Below, in pieces: positions 16,969-25,536 of a stretch of 64,000 bases of DNA (position 1 is its first letter; each line of letters opens with the position of its first letter). The position numbers were made by a program, and so were the translations under genes. The stretch covers positions 1,353,824 to 1,417,823 of the forward strand of contig JAWARJ010000001.1 of the NCBI GenBank assembly GCA_038893495.1, given 5' to 3'. The notes below the pieces were generated by a model. The model was not told the origin of the DNA, ran no database searches, and saw nothing but the letters and a program-made list of their open reading frames with translations. The stretch comes from Thermoproteus sp. (GTDB lineage Archaea; Thermoproteota; Thermoprotei; Thermoproteales; Thermoproteaceae).

Positions 16969-16987
16969 AACGCCGTATTGCGGCGTT
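16969..16987. repeat. Short perfect hairpin between genes
   Basis: AACGCCG and CGGCGTT (7 bp) flank a TATTG loop just behind the amidohydrolase stop codon. It lacks a following oligo-T, so it may protect the 3' end or simply be chance. Confidence 0.35.
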
Positions 16988-17042
16988 GACGGCCTCCGGA
17001 TCGCCTGTCAATACTTTTAAGGTCTAGACATATTGGCTCCAA

Positions 17043-18488
17043 GTGAGGGACCGCATGTGGCATGTCCTCTCTGTGACCACCCTGGCCTCTTTCCTCGCTG
17101 GCCTTAACGCCAGGCTCGCCGTGGTGGGCCTCCCCACTATAGCGGAGTCCCTCAAGGCCGATTTGGAGCAGGCCTTCTGGATAACGCAAGGCTTCATGTT
17201 AGGTAGCACCGCCGTCCAGCTCGTGGCGGGGAGGCTCGCGGACCTCTACGGGAGGGTTAGGCTCTTCAGCTTCGGCTTTATATTGTTCGCCGTGGGTGCC
17301 CTCCTCTCGGGCCTCTCGCCGAGCCCCATTGCCATAATAGCCTCTAGGATAGTCCAGGGGGCTGGCTCGGCCTTTTTGATGAGCCTCAGTGTCGTCATAC
17401 TGACCGACAACGCGCCGAAGGAGCGGCTGGGGACTTGGCTAGGCGTGAACCAAACGGCGTGGAGGGCCGGCGCCATAGTGGGGCTCAGCGTCAGCGGCTT
17501 CGTGATAGATCTCTTGGGCTGGCGCTGGCTCTTCTTGGGGCAAGTCCCCATAGCCCTCGCCTCCTACTTCTGGGCCAGGTCGAGGCTGGAGGAGGCCTAT
17601 AGGCCGGCTGAGGAGGCCGTGGTGGACTGGGCCGGCTTCTTCCTGTTCACTACGGCCGTCTCGGCGCTGTTGGCCGGCCTCACCCTATACGTCTACGGTA
17701 GCCATAGGCTCCTTTCCTACGCCCTTCTGGCCTCCGTTCCGCCTCTCCTCGCCGGATTTGCGCTATATGAGCTGAAGGCCGAGGCGCCGGCCATGGACCT
17801 TAGGATATTTAGAAACTGGCAGTATACGGGAGGGGTGATCGCCGGCACTCTCTACTCGGTGGCCTTCGGCGCGACATCAATCCTCCTCTCCCTATACCTG
17901 CAGACGGTGAGGGGCTTGAGCGCCACCGCCACAGGCCTGGCCCTACTGCCCTTCGAGGCCACCTATATGGCCTTCGGAGTCGCTGGCGGCAGGCTTTCCG
18001 ACAGGTTCGGCTTCGTCCCGGTCACCATAGCCGGCCTCGCCGCGGGCTCCCTCGCCCTATACCTCCTGGGGGCCCTCGCCTCTTCGGGCCAGGCGGCTCT
18101 GCCCGCCTTCATCGCAGCTACCTGCCTCTTCGGAGTCGGCACGGGCCTCTTCAGCGCGCCCAACACGAGCTCCGTCATGTCGGCCGTGGAGCCCCACAGG
18201 AGAGGCGTCGCCTCTTCTGTCAGAGGCGTCCTCTTTAACGTCGGCTTTACTGCCAGCCTCAATATGGCCGTCCTCTCCATATCGACGGCCGTGCCCTTCG
18301 AGGAGGCCTCGGCTCTAATAGCCGGATCCGCCTCGGTGCCCGCCGACCTGTTAGGCCTCGCCAGGGGGATAGGCAGGGCCTTTTGGGCCCAAGCGGTCGC
18401 CATGGCCCTCGCGATCCCCTTCAGCGCATCTAGGCGCAAGGCCAGCCACGGCGGGCGCAAAGCGGCAGGCTCGCGTAGCGCCAGCTGA
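17043..18488 (+). CDS. MFS drug/metabolite exporter, DHA2-like (14 helices)
   Basis: 481 residues with about 14 membrane helices. It carries the A-motif loop GRLADLYGRVRLF between helices 2 and 3, a repeated version GRLSDRFGFVPV in the second half, and the exporter-type motif C segment (WRAGAIVGLSVSGFVIDLLGWRW). This is the EmrB/QacA (DHA2) layout for proton-driven efflux. Alternative starts are GTG 17043 and ATG 17055. It is monocistronic; substrate unknown. Confidence 0.85.
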   Translation: MRDRMWHVLSVTTLASFLAGLNARLAVVGLPTIAESLKADLEQAFWITQGFMLGSTAVQLVAGRLADLYGRVRLFSFGFILFAVGALLSGLSPSPIAIIASRIVQGAGSAFLMSLSVVILTDNAPKERLGTWLGVNQTAWRAGAIVGLSVSGFVIDLLGWRWLFLGQVPIALASYFWARSRLEEAYRPAEEAVVDWAGFFLFTTAVSALLAGLTLYVYGSHRLLSYALLASVPPLLAGFALYELKAEAPAMDLRIFRNWQYTGGVIAGTLYSVAFGATSILLSLYLQTVRGLSATATGLALLPFEATYMAFGVAGGRLSDRFGFVPVTIAGLAAGSLALYLLGALASSGQAALPAFIAATCLFGVGTGLFSAPNTSSVMSAVEPHRRGVASSVRGVLFNVGFTASLNMAVLSISTAVPFEEASALIAGSASVPADLLGLARGIGRAFWAQAVAMALAIPFSASRRKASHGGRKAAGSRSAS

Positions 18489-18511
18489 TATCACAACATC
18501 GACCGTCTATT

Positions 18512-18754
18512 TTAGATTAGAAATAATTTATAGTAGTATTTCACTTCTTCTTCTAGTTTTTTAATCTCTTGTTCGGATATGTTACAACCGTTGTTTAGAG
18601 CCAGACGGAGTATGCCGACCGCTGACGATAAGAGCATGGTCAGCCTCTTGATGTCCTCCAGGTACTCGCTGGCCAGAAGCTTATAGCGCGTCAGCTCCCC
18701 ATCCCTCTCGGCGCAATATCTAGCAAGTCTTTCATACTCCTCCTGGCAGTTCAT
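18512..18754 (-). CDS. Small helical protein, unknown
   Basis: 80 residues from the ATG at 18754, about 25 nt downstream of AAATAAATAGG. It is mostly helical and charged (CQEEYERLARYCAERDGEL) with a hydrophobic middle helix (MLLSSAVGILRLAL) and an acidic C-terminal coiled-coil-like helix (SEQEIKKLEEEVKYYY). Three cysteines are present. I do not recognise a family. Confidence 0.55.
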   Translation of the reverse strand: MNCQEEYERLARYCAERDGELTRYKLLASEYLEDIKRLTMLLSSAVGILRLALNNGCNISEQEIKKLEEEVKYYYKLFLI

Positions 18755-18932
18755 GTGCCGCAACGTTGTGCCCTATTTATTTGTTTAGCTCAGCGCTGGA
18801 TCTGCTGTAACTACCCTCCGCAAGCCGGCTACGTGGGGTCTGGAACGTGCAGATCGTAGGTTGGGGCCGAGGCGCCTCGACGAGGGGTTGCAGTCGGCGG
18901 ATATAGTTAAAAGGTCGTGTCGATATGCGGAT

Positions 18933-19322
18933 GTGGGGAGGGTAATAATAATGCTGGCCGACAACGATCTGGCCAGGGCGTACCACGCGTTGGTCATAGC
19001 GGTCTCTGCGAAGGCTTTGGGCCATGAGGTGCACCTCTTCGCGACGGGGCTGGGGGCCTTGATATTCTCCAAGAGGCCGAGGACTAGGCTGATAGGACTG
19101 CCTTGGATAGCCAGGCTCTATGTGGAGTGGAGGTTGAAGAGGCTGGGGGCTAGGCCCATAGGGGAGCTCGTACGCGAGGCCTTGGGGGCTGGCATCAACG
19201 TCTATATCGACGAGCCTGTAGCCAAGATGTTGGGCGTAGAGCCGCTGGAGGGCGTCAAGACCGCCGGCTCTCTGACCTTTCTGGCCTTGAGCAGAGAGGC
19301 CGACCTCGTGTTGACCTTCTAG
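18933..19322 (+). CDS. DsrE-family protein
   Basis: 129 residues from the GTG at 18933, chosen because TATAGTTAAAAGG lies about 25 nt upstream; frames extending further upstream are unlikely to be translated. The fold signature is RVIIMLADNDLARAYHALVIAVSAKALGHEVHLFATGLG, broken by a helix and ending in GSLTFLALSREADLVLTF. That is the DsrE/DsrF/peroxiredoxin-like alpha-beta fold. It lacks the conserved sulfur-carrying Cys of DsrE. The convergent TusA-like gene next door supports a sulfur-trafficking context. Confidence 0.7.
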   Translation: MGRVIIMLADNDLARAYHALVIAVSAKALGHEVHLFATGLGALIFSKRPRTRLIGLPWIARLYVEWRLKRLGARPIGELVREALGAGINVYIDEPVAKMLGVEPLEGVKTAGSLTFLALSREADLVLTF

Positions 19323-19537
19323 GCCTTCCGCCTAACTATCACCTCGACGCCCTCGGGGCCATCTGCCACCTTCAAGACCTCGAGGCCTATGTAGGGCGCC
19401 GTATTCGCCACGTCCTGCCCGACGTAGCGCCACTTGCTCACTATCCTCGCCTCCTCGCCGATGCTCACCTCGTTGACGAGCCTCATGAGGACTAGCCCCA
19501 ACTCGGGGCAAGGCCCCTTGATTTCGTACGTCCTCAT
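19319..19537 (-). CDS. TusA/SirA-like small protein
   Basis: 72 residues. The single Cys is in KGPCPELGLVLMRLVNEVS, where the CPxP of TusA has become CPEL, and the beta-alpha-beta-beta pattern fits the TusA sulfur-carrier fold. It overlaps the end of the DsrE-like gene by 4 nt, tail to tail. A TATA box (GATATAAAAACC, minus strand) is close upstream. A persulfide-relay role is inferred from the Cys and its neighbour. Confidence 0.65.
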   Translation of the reverse strand: MRTYEIKGPCPELGLVLMRLVNEVSIGEEARIVSKWRYVGQDVANTAPYIGLEVLKVADGPEGVEVIVRRKA

Positions 19538-19577
19538 AGAGGTATCTCCTTTTTGATATAAAAACCTATTTCGGCGG

Positions 19578-21623
19578 TCAGACCGCAGGCGTCTTGTGGC
19601 GCGGGCTTAAGCCCAATTTCCTCATGGCTTTATATACGGCGATATAGGCGGCCGCCAATCCGCCAGTCGTCCCGGTCTCGCCGACGCCTAGAAATCCGCC
19701 GGGATTAGGCGACGGAATTACGACGTAGTCTATATGGGGGTCTATACGTAGGTCCTCCGCAGTCGGGAAGCCCGTGTCTGCGATGGTCATAAAGGCCGGG
19801 TTCCCCTCGCTGTCGTATTTAGCCTCCTCGAAGAAGACTTGGGAGACCCCTTGGGCTATGCCGCCCTCTATTTGGGCCCTCACCTCGTCTTCAAGCAATA
19901 TATTGCCCACGTTGTCGACCGCATAATAGTACTTCACCTCGGGCCTTAAGGTGTCGGGGTCCAGCTCCACCACTGCTATATGTACGCCGCCGCCGAAGGC
20001 GTCTTGGCCTTTATATTCGCCCACAACCTCTAGGCCCTCGGCTCTACATATGTCGCGCGGCCATTGGAGCCCTAGCTCCCTCGTCTTGGCCATGAGCTTC
20101 TGGACCGCGTCGTATAGAGCGCCCGCTCCGGCCGACAGAGATCTGCTCCCGAAGCTCCCCACGCCCCACGGCGAGGCCTCGGTGTCCGCCAGCTCCACCA
20201 CCACATCTTCTTGAGATATGCCGAGAAGCCTAGAGGCGAGTACTTGAAACGCGGTCCTATGGGCCTGCCCGTGGGGGCCTATGCCTCCAAGCCCCACCCT
20301 AACTTTACACCCCTCGATGCGTATACGACAGCTCTCCCCGGGGACAACCCTTACGTGTTCCGCGAAGAAGGCCACCCCCACGCCCGCATTTGGGTACCTC
20401 TTAGTCACGTCTCGGTAGACCTCGGCGGCGCGGGCCAACAACGCGCGTCCGCCATAGGGCCCCAGTTGCCAGCCCGTAGGCGTCTTAAAGCCGTCGCCAG
20501 CGGCGTTTTTAACTCTCACCTCGAAGGGGTCGAGGCCGAGCTCTTCGGCCAGGCGCTCCACCGCGAACTCCTGTATCAACGCGGCCTCGGGCCTTCCGCC
20601 CCCTCTATAGGGGCCCGTCGGCGGTAAGTTGGTGTAAACTCCGACTGCCCTCAAGTCGACCGCCTCGATTTCGTAAGGTGCCATCAAGAGGCTCGCTATG
20701 AACCTAGCCGCCCGGGTGTTTATGGTGAAGTTGTAGGCGCCTATGTTCACTATTATGGAGCCCCTTATGCCTATGATCTTTCCGTCACGTCTCGCATATA
20801 TCTGGACCTTGCTGTATAGGTCGCGCCCGTGGGTCGGGTTGTTGAGGTGTTCCCTCCTTGTCTCTATCCACTTGACGGGCCTCCTTAGGCGCATAGAGGC
20901 GTAGGCCGCTATGACGTACTCGGGATATGCGGGCACCTTATTGCCGAAGCCTCCCCCGACGTTTCTAGGCGCCTTGACCGATATGCGTTCTGGAGGCAGG
21001 CCCAGAGCCTCGGCGACGTCCTGCCTGACTCTAAACGGCGCCTGTGTGCTCACGTACATATGTAGGACCTCCCCGTCGAAATAAGCCACGCAACCCTTGG
21101 GCTCCAGCGGGTTGGGGACCACGCGGGACTGCCGCACTTCGCTCTCCACGACCACCTCGGCCTTATTGAAGGCGTCTAGGTCTCCTCCCTTAACCACGTC
21201 CTCGACTGATATGTTGTCGGGAGCCCCCTCGTGGACTATCACATCGCCCCTTAGCGCTTGCTCGATGGTGGAGATAGACGGCAGGGGCTCGTAGTCTACA
21301 TATGCCTCGTCGAGCACGTCCTCCCCCTCGTATTTGTCCTCGACTAACACTGCGGCCACGGGCTGGCCTACAAACTTGACCCTATCTACGGCTAGGACCG
21401 GCATCCTCGCGACGTGCCTCACACCCTCGACGTCTCTGGCCGGCATATAGGCCGTGAGCTCTTTGGAGGTAAGGAACAGGAGGCCCCTCTTGGGCGGGGC
21501 GATGGCCTTAACTACGGCGTGGGGGTACGGCGACCTCAACACGAACAGATACGTCTCTCCCGGTAGCCTTATGTCGTCGATATATTCGACTTGCCCGTTG
21601 ACGACCTCCCAGAGCTCCCTCAT
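19578..21623 (-). CDS. cutA: Molybdenum aldehyde oxidoreductase, large (Mo-cofactor) subunit
   Basis: 681 residues of the xanthine oxidase/CoxL family. Visible are VEYIDDIRLP at the start, VPNPLEPKGCVAYFD, the cofactor-binding GGGFGNKVPAYPEYVIAAYA, GPYRGGGRPEA and the catalytic glutamate in FLGVGETGTTGG near the C-terminus. The protein is somewhat shorter than the usual 740-790. In Sulfolobus and relatives the equivalent enzyme is glyceraldehyde oxidoreductase of the non-phosphorylative Entner-Doudoroff pathway, the likeliest substrate here. It is the last gene of a three-gene operon and overlaps the FAD subunit gene by 4 nt. Confidence 0.9.
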   Translation of the reverse strand: MRELWEVVNGQVEYIDDIRLPGETYLFVLRSPYPHAVVKAIAPPKRGLLFLTSKELTAYMPARDVEGVRHVARMPVLAVDRVKFVGQPVAAVLVEDKYEGEDVLDEAYVDYEPLPSISTIEQALRGDVIVHEGAPDNISVEDVVKGGDLDAFNKAEVVVESEVRQSRVVPNPLEPKGCVAYFDGEVLHMYVSTQAPFRVRQDVAEALGLPPERISVKAPRNVGGGFGNKVPAYPEYVIAAYASMRLRRPVKWIETRREHLNNPTHGRDLYSKVQIYARRDGKIIGIRGSIIVNIGAYNFTINTRAARFIASLLMAPYEIEAVDLRAVGVYTNLPPTGPYRGGGRPEAALIQEFAVERLAEELGLDPFEVRVKNAAGDGFKTPTGWQLGPYGGRALLARAAEVYRDVTKRYPNAGVGVAFFAEHVRVVPGESCRIRIEGCKVRVGLGGIGPHGQAHRTAFQVLASRLLGISQEDVVVELADTEASPWGVGSFGSRSLSAGAGALYDAVQKLMAKTRELGLQWPRDICRAEGLEVVGEYKGQDAFGGGVHIAVVELDPDTLRPEVKYYYAVDNVGNILLEDEVRAQIEGGIAQGVSQVFFEEAKYDSEGNPAFMTIADTGFPTAEDLRIDPHIDYVVIPSPNPGGFLGVGETGTTGGLAAAYIAVYKAMRKLGLSPRHKTPAV

Positions 21624-22477
21624 GGCCCCGCCTTGACCCCCGCTTTGGCTAAGGCCTCCCTCAAGGCCCTATACGCCACGGCCCTAAACAGCTTAACTCT
21701 AGTGTTGGCGTCGGCTCTGGCGTCCGACAGCGGCTCGACCTCTGGGTCTACCTCCACCGCGCGCCGTAGGGCGGCCTCCTCGGGTTTCCTCCCAGCCAGC
21801 GCCTCCTCTATCGCCTTCGCCCTAAAGGGCTTGAGGGAGACTCCGCTCACGCCTATCCTCGCCTCCTTCACGACTCCGCCCTCCACGTCGAGGAGCACGG
21901 CGACCGACGCTATCCCGAAGTCCGCCGCGGTCCTGGCGTATTTGACGTACGCCGCATGGCCCCTCCTCTTAGGCACCGACACCTCGACGACGAGCTCGTC
22001 CTCACCCAAAGCCGTCGTGTAGGGCCCCTTGAAGAACTCCTCGACGGGCACAACGCGAGTCGACGTGAGGCCCCTCACGGAGATGTGCCCTCCAAGCGCC
22101 AAGAGGGCAGCGGGATAGTCGGCCGCCGGATCGGCATGTGCGAGGCTCCCCCCTACGGTGCCCATATTCCTCACCTGTACGTCTCCTATCTCCACAGCCG
22201 CCATGGCGAGAAGCGGGACGTATCTAGACGTCAGAGGCGATTTGGCCACGTCGGAGTGGGTCGAGAGGGCGCCCACGACTATGTGGTCCCCTCCGTCGCG
22301 TATATACCTCAAGGGCAACTTCCCGAGGTATACCACCTCTTCAGGCGAAACTATGCGGAGCTTCATGGAGGGTATTAGGCTCTGCCCTCCGGCGAGAGGC
22401 ACGGCGCCCCTCCTCTTAAGCTCCAACGCCTCCTCCAACGTGGAGGCTATATAGAGTTTGAAGTCACGAGGAAACAT
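21620..22477 (-). CDS. cutB: Molybdenum aldehyde oxidoreductase, FAD subunit
   Basis: 285 residues, the CoxM/CutB medium subunit. FAD contacts appear as LAGGQSLIPSMKLRI and GTVGGSLAHADPAADYPAAL. The C-terminal CO-dehydrogenase-flavoprotein domain begins around VSVPKRRGHAAYVKYARTAADF. It shuttles electrons from the 2Fe-2S subunit to an acceptor. It overlaps the small subunit by 14 nt upstream and the large subunit by 4 nt downstream, so the three are cotranscribed in the order small, medium, large. Confidence 0.92.
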   Translation of the reverse strand: MFPRDFKLYIASTLEEALELKRRGAVPLAGGQSLIPSMKLRIVSPEEVVYLGKLPLRYIRDGGDHIVVGALSTHSDVAKSPLTSRYVPLLAMAAVEIGDVQVRNMGTVGGSLAHADPAADYPAALLALGGHISVRGLTSTRVVPVEEFFKGPYTTALGEDELVVEVSVPKRRGHAAYVKYARTAADFGIASVAVLLDVEGGVVKEARIGVSGVSLKPFRAKAIEEALAGRKPEEAALRRAVEVDPEVEPLSDARADANTRVKLFRAVAYRALREALAKAGVKAGP

Positions 22478-22925
22478 AGCGTTGCGCCCGGACCGCCGCC
22501 CTGACTATGCTGGTATATCCCGTACATCTACAGAGGTTGCCCCTTATGGCCCGCCTTATCTCGCCCTCAGATGTCTGTCTCCCGTCCTTCAAGAGGCCGT
22601 ATAGGCTGACTATCATGCCGCTGGTGCAGTAGCCGCATTGAAGCGCGTGTTCCTCCACGAAGGCCCTCTTGAGGGCCGCCGCCAGCCTGTCGTTGAGGCC
22701 CTCCAACGTGACTACCTCCCCTCCGTCGGCCATGAAGGCGAAGACATTGCAACTCTTGACGGGCTCGCCGTTGAGCAGGACCGTACAGGCGCCGCAGTGG
22801 CCCGTATCGCAGCCTATTCTGACGCTCCTAATGCCGAGCCTATCGCGTAGGAGGTGGGCCAGCAACATACGGGGAGGCACGTCGAAGACGTAACTCCTCC
22901 CGTTGACTTTAAGGCGTATTTCCAT
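22464..22925 (-). CDS. cutC: Molybdenum aldehyde oxidoreductase, 2Fe-2S subunit
   Basis: 153 residues from the ATG at 22925; an upstream in-frame extension is rejected because the TATATAG promoter box lies between the two starts. The plant-ferredoxin-type cluster is GCDTGHCGACTVLLNG plus a following Cys. The second cluster is QCGYCTSGMI with LCRCTGYTSI. Both [2Fe-2S] centres are complete. It is the first gene of the operon and relays electrons from the Mo site to FAD. Confidence 0.93.
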   Translation of the reverse strand: MEIRLKVNGRSYVFDVPPRMLLAHLLRDRLGIRSVRIGCDTGHCGACTVLLNGEPVKSCNVFAFMADGGEVVTLEGLNDRLAAALKRAFVEEHALQCGYCTSGMIVSLYGLLKDGRQTSEGEIRRAIRGNLCRCTGYTSIVRAAVRAQRYVSS

Positions 22926-23000
22926 AACCCGGAGGCCATATGGCCTATATATCTTATCACGGCGCCGAAACTTCTTTATAGAGGAGCCCCGCAAGGGGGT

Positions 23001-23168
23001 ATGGAGCTGAAGGCGTTAGTGAGGAGGCTGTTGGACGCGCTCGACGACGCCGATTCCGCGGCCGAAGAGTGTGGATGCGACGACGTCAAGGAGGCCCTAG
23101 ATGAGATTAGATCTATAGCCGAGGAAATAGAGGAGGAGGCCGAGTCTTGCGGCAAGGCGGCGGCTTGA
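23001..23168 (+). CDS. Small acidic helical protein, unknown
   Basis: 55 residues. A GGGGGT ribosome-binding site abuts the ATG and CTTTATAG lies 25-30 nt upstream. The product is strongly acidic and helical (DALDDADSAAEECGCDDVKEA) with three cysteines, two of them as CGC. It is divergent from the aldehyde oxidoreductase operon. No family is recognised; a metal-binding or protein-interaction role is speculation. Confidence 0.6.
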   Translation: MELKALVRRLLDALDDADSAAEECGCDDVKEALDEIRSIAEEIEEEAESCGKAAA

Positions 23169-23193
23169 CGTGCAGGTCCCCAAACTCCTCCTT

Positions 23194-23592
23194 TTAGGGC
23201 AGGACTGGCTTGTAGGCCAGAAGCCTAAAGGCAAATTTGGGCGGCTTGCCTATTCTGGACACGGGGACTAGCGCCAAGACGGGCCCCTCGTATTTAGTCG
23301 CCACTCTTATTTCGACCTTCCTGTCGCACACGACGCCCTTGAGGCGCCCCCTCTTTATCTCGCCCTCTATGGCCTCGTCCCAGTGTTCCAAGACCAGCTC
23401 CTCCTCGGCGAGTGGCTTTGCCCCCACGACGGCCATCCCGCCGTTGGGGGCCTTGAGGACTTCGAGACTGGCCGGAGGCCTTATGGGCGGTTGCGGCATG
23501 GGGACGTGCCTCACTTCTATCTGCCCGCAGGCAATCTTGCCTGTGGCCACTAGGGCGAGCCCCGAGGCCTGTTCGTAGTCGAGGACGATCAT
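23194..23592 (-). CDS. Unknown protein controlled from the divergent operator region
   Basis: 132 residues, soluble, beta-rich (VEIRVATKYEGPVLALVPV). Two cysteines; a proline-rich segment (MPQPPIRPP) in the middle third. The ATG at 23592 is about 26 nt from CCTTTTATAGCC, a leaderless promoter just beside the repeated GTTCACGG operator. I do not recognise the family. The clear promoter and GC-rich codon use support it as a real gene. Confidence 0.6.
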   Translation of the reverse strand: MIVLDYEQASGLALVATGKIACGQIEVRHVPMPQPPIRPPASLEVLKAPNGGMAVVGAKPLAEEELVLEHWDEAIEGEIKRGRLKGVVCDRKVEIRVATKYEGPVLALVPVSRIGKPPKFAFRLLAYKPVLP

Positions 23593-23611
23593 TGGCCTTC
23601 TGAACTTTAGG

Positions 23612-23703
23612 CTATAAAAGGATCAGAAAAGTTCACGGCGCGCCGCCCTCCGTGAACTTAACTGTTCACGGCGTGAACTATGCCGTGGGGAAACCTTTAT
23701 ATT
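23612..23703. promoter_or_regulatory. Divergent promoter with four GTTCACGG-type operator half sites
   Basis: GTTCACGG (23631-23638) and CCGTGAAC (23650-23657) form one inverted repeat. GTTCACGGCGTGAAC (23664-23678) is a second, perfect 15-bp palindrome. They are centred between a minus-strand TATA box (about 23612-23621) for the 132-residue gene and a plus-strand box CCTTTATATTTGG (23694-23703). A single dimeric regulator could control both sides. The plus-strand box is about 160 nt before the oxidoreductase start, implying a long leader or an unannotated RNA. Confidence 0.65.
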
Positions 23704-23862
23704 TGGTCCACCGGGATTTTCGCTAGAATTTGCGCCGTTCGCCTCGGCGGGGTTGTATACTTCATATCGACGCCGATGCGCTACATATCGTGCAAATCGT
23801 TGTGCATTTAGCCGCAAAATTATATTGTTAATGATTTATTAATACGAATCGAAATTGGGTCC
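23704..23862 (+). promoter_or_regulatory. Leader and second promoter of the 2-oxoacid oxidoreductase operon
   Basis: This 159-nt stretch has no convincing open frame. Near its end TTTATTAATACG lies about 25 nt before the ATG at 23863, giving a leaderless second promoter for the operon. The part between the two boxes contains GC-rich inverted segments (CGCCGTTCGCCTCGGCGG) and could be a structured leader or a small RNA. Confidence 0.4.
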
Positions 23863-25536
23863 ATGGAGATTACTATCCGCATAAGCGGAGCGCAAGGCGA
23901 GGGGATCGAGTCGGCTGGGAGGCTGACTGCCCTCGCGCTCGCGAGGTTGGGCTATCACGTCTTCGCCTATAGGCAATACGCCTCGATAATCAAGGGCAAC
24001 CCCACTATGTTCTATCAGATAAGGGCGTCCGACAGCAAGATCTACAGCCACGGCCCCTGGGCCTCCTACGACGTCCTCATAGCCCTAAACAAAAACGCCC
24101 TCGCCGCATATGAGACCAGGGCTAAATATGTGATATACGACTCAGCGGACAAGCCTACGCCTCAACGCAAAGGCGAGGTGCCGGTGCCTCTGACGGACTA
24201 TGCGCTTAAGGCCGGAAACAAGATCATGAGGAATGTAGTCGCCGTGGGCGCCTTGATGGGACTCCTCGGCGCAGATATCTCGGTTCTGGGCGAGCTCTTG
24301 AGGAGGGAATTCGGCGAGAAGGGCGAAAAGATAGCGGAGCAGAACATCGCCGCGGCCCAGATGGGCTTCGACCACGCCGTGAAGGCCGCAGGGCGCGTCT
24401 GGGGCTTCGACAAGGCTGGCGAGCCCAAGCTCTTGATGTCGGGCGCCGAGGCGCTCGCGGTGGGCTCCATATTGGCCGGTATGAAGTTCTACGTGGCCTA
24501 CCCCATGACTCCAGCCAGCCCCATAATGCACTTCCTCGCCGAAGTGGGGCCCAAATTCGGCGTCGCCGTGGTGCAGGCGGAGGACGAAATAGCGGCCATA
24601 AATATGGCCATTGGAGCCTCCTACGCCGGAGTTAGGGCGGCCACCGGCACTTCGGGCGGCGGCTTCGACTTGATGCACGAAGGCTTCGGCCTGGCCGCAA
24701 TGATAGAGACGCCAGTCGTCGTCTTTCTAAGCCAGAGGGGCGGCCCCAGTACGGGCCTCCCCACGGAGACGGAGCAGGCGGATCTCCTGATGGCGCTGTC
24801 GCCGTCCCACGGCGAGTACCCCCACGCGGTCATAGCGCCCTACTCCATTGAGGATGGCCTCTACGCGGCCGCGAGGGCCTTCAACATAGCCGAGAAGTAC
24901 CAAATACCGGCGATAGTCGTAACCGACCTCTACTTCAACGAGTCTTTGACGACAGTAGACGGAATAGACTGGAGCAGGTTCAAAATAGAGAGGGGCGAGT
25001 TGGTCACATCGCCAGTGGTATGGGAGGAATATAAGCGCTACAAGCTGACGGAGAGCGGCATATCGCCCAGAACAATACCCGGCGTCCCCGGCGGGATGCA
25101 TATAGCTACCAGCGACGAACACGACGAGAGGGGCGACGTCATAACGGACCGCCACCTGCCGGAGGTGAGGAGGGCCATGCAGGACAAGAGGATGAGGAAG
25201 ATGGCCAAGTTGGTAGAGGAGATGGAGGGCCCCATCTCCTTCGGCTCCGGCGAGGTCGTACTGGTCACTTGGGGCTCTACGGCCATGCCCGTCCTCGACC
25301 TATTGAAGTCTAGGGGCGACCTAAGCGCCGTGGTCTTTAGGGACATATATCCGCTCAACAGGGAGGCGGCGGCCAAGGCGCTGAACGGCGGGAGGGCCCT
25401 TATAGACGTGGAGCTGAACTACAGCGGCCAGCTCGCGACGTACCTCAAGAGGGAGCTCGGCGTGGAGTTCAAGAGGAAGGTGTTAAAGTGGTGGGGAGAG
25501 CCCTACAGCGTAGATGAGCTCTCGGAGTTAGTATGA
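23863..25536 (+). CDS. 2-oxoacid:ferredoxin oxidoreductase, fused gamma-alpha subunit
   Basis: 557 residues. Residues 1-180 are the gamma domain (ISGAQGEGIESAGRLTALAL, QIRASDSKIYSHGP). The alpha domain starts near 195 (LMSGAEALAVGSILAGMKFY) with YPMTPASPIMHFLAE, where family members usually have YPITP, then QAEDEIAAINMAIGASYAG and TGTSGGGFDLM. With the beta subunit it converts 2-oxoacids plus CoA to acyl-CoA, CO2 and reduced ferredoxin. This is the two-subunit crenarchaeal type, usually broad in substrate. It overlaps the beta gene by 4 nt. Confidence 0.93.
   Translation: MEITIRISGAQGEGIESAGRLTALALARLGYHVFAYRQYASIIKGNPTMFYQIRASDSKIYSHGPWASYDVLIALNKNALAAYETRAKYVIYDSADKPTPQRKGEVPVPLTDYALKAGNKIMRNVVAVGALMGLLGADISVLGELLRREFGEKGEKIAEQNIAAAQMGFDHAVKAAGRVWGFDKAGEPKLLMSGAEALAVGSILAGMKFYVAYPMTPASPIMHFLAEVGPKFGVAVVQAEDEIAAINMAIGASYAGVRAATGTSGGGFDLMHEGFGLAAMIETPVVVFLSQRGGPSTGLPTETEQADLLMALSPSHGEYPHAVIAPYSIEDGLYAAARAFNIAEKYQIPAIVVTDLYFNESLTTVDGIDWSRFKIERGELVTSPVVWEEYKRYKLTESGISPRTIPGVPGGMHIATSDEHDERGDVITDRHLPEVRRAMQDKRMRKMAKLVEEMEGPISFGSGEVVLVTWGSTAMPVLDLLKSRGDLSAVVFRDIYPLNREAAAKALNGGRALIDVELNYSGQLATYLKRELGVEFKRKVLKWWGEPYSVDELSELV

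Noticed and set aside
16969-16987. A rho-independent-type terminator
   Set aside because: The hairpin has no oligo-T tract after it; archaeal termination depends on the T tract, so it is listed only as a hairpin.
24142-25155. Antisense frames across the 2-oxoacid oxidoreductase genes
   Set aside because: Composition is Arg/Gly/His-rich shadow sequence; the sense frames have full catalytic motifs.
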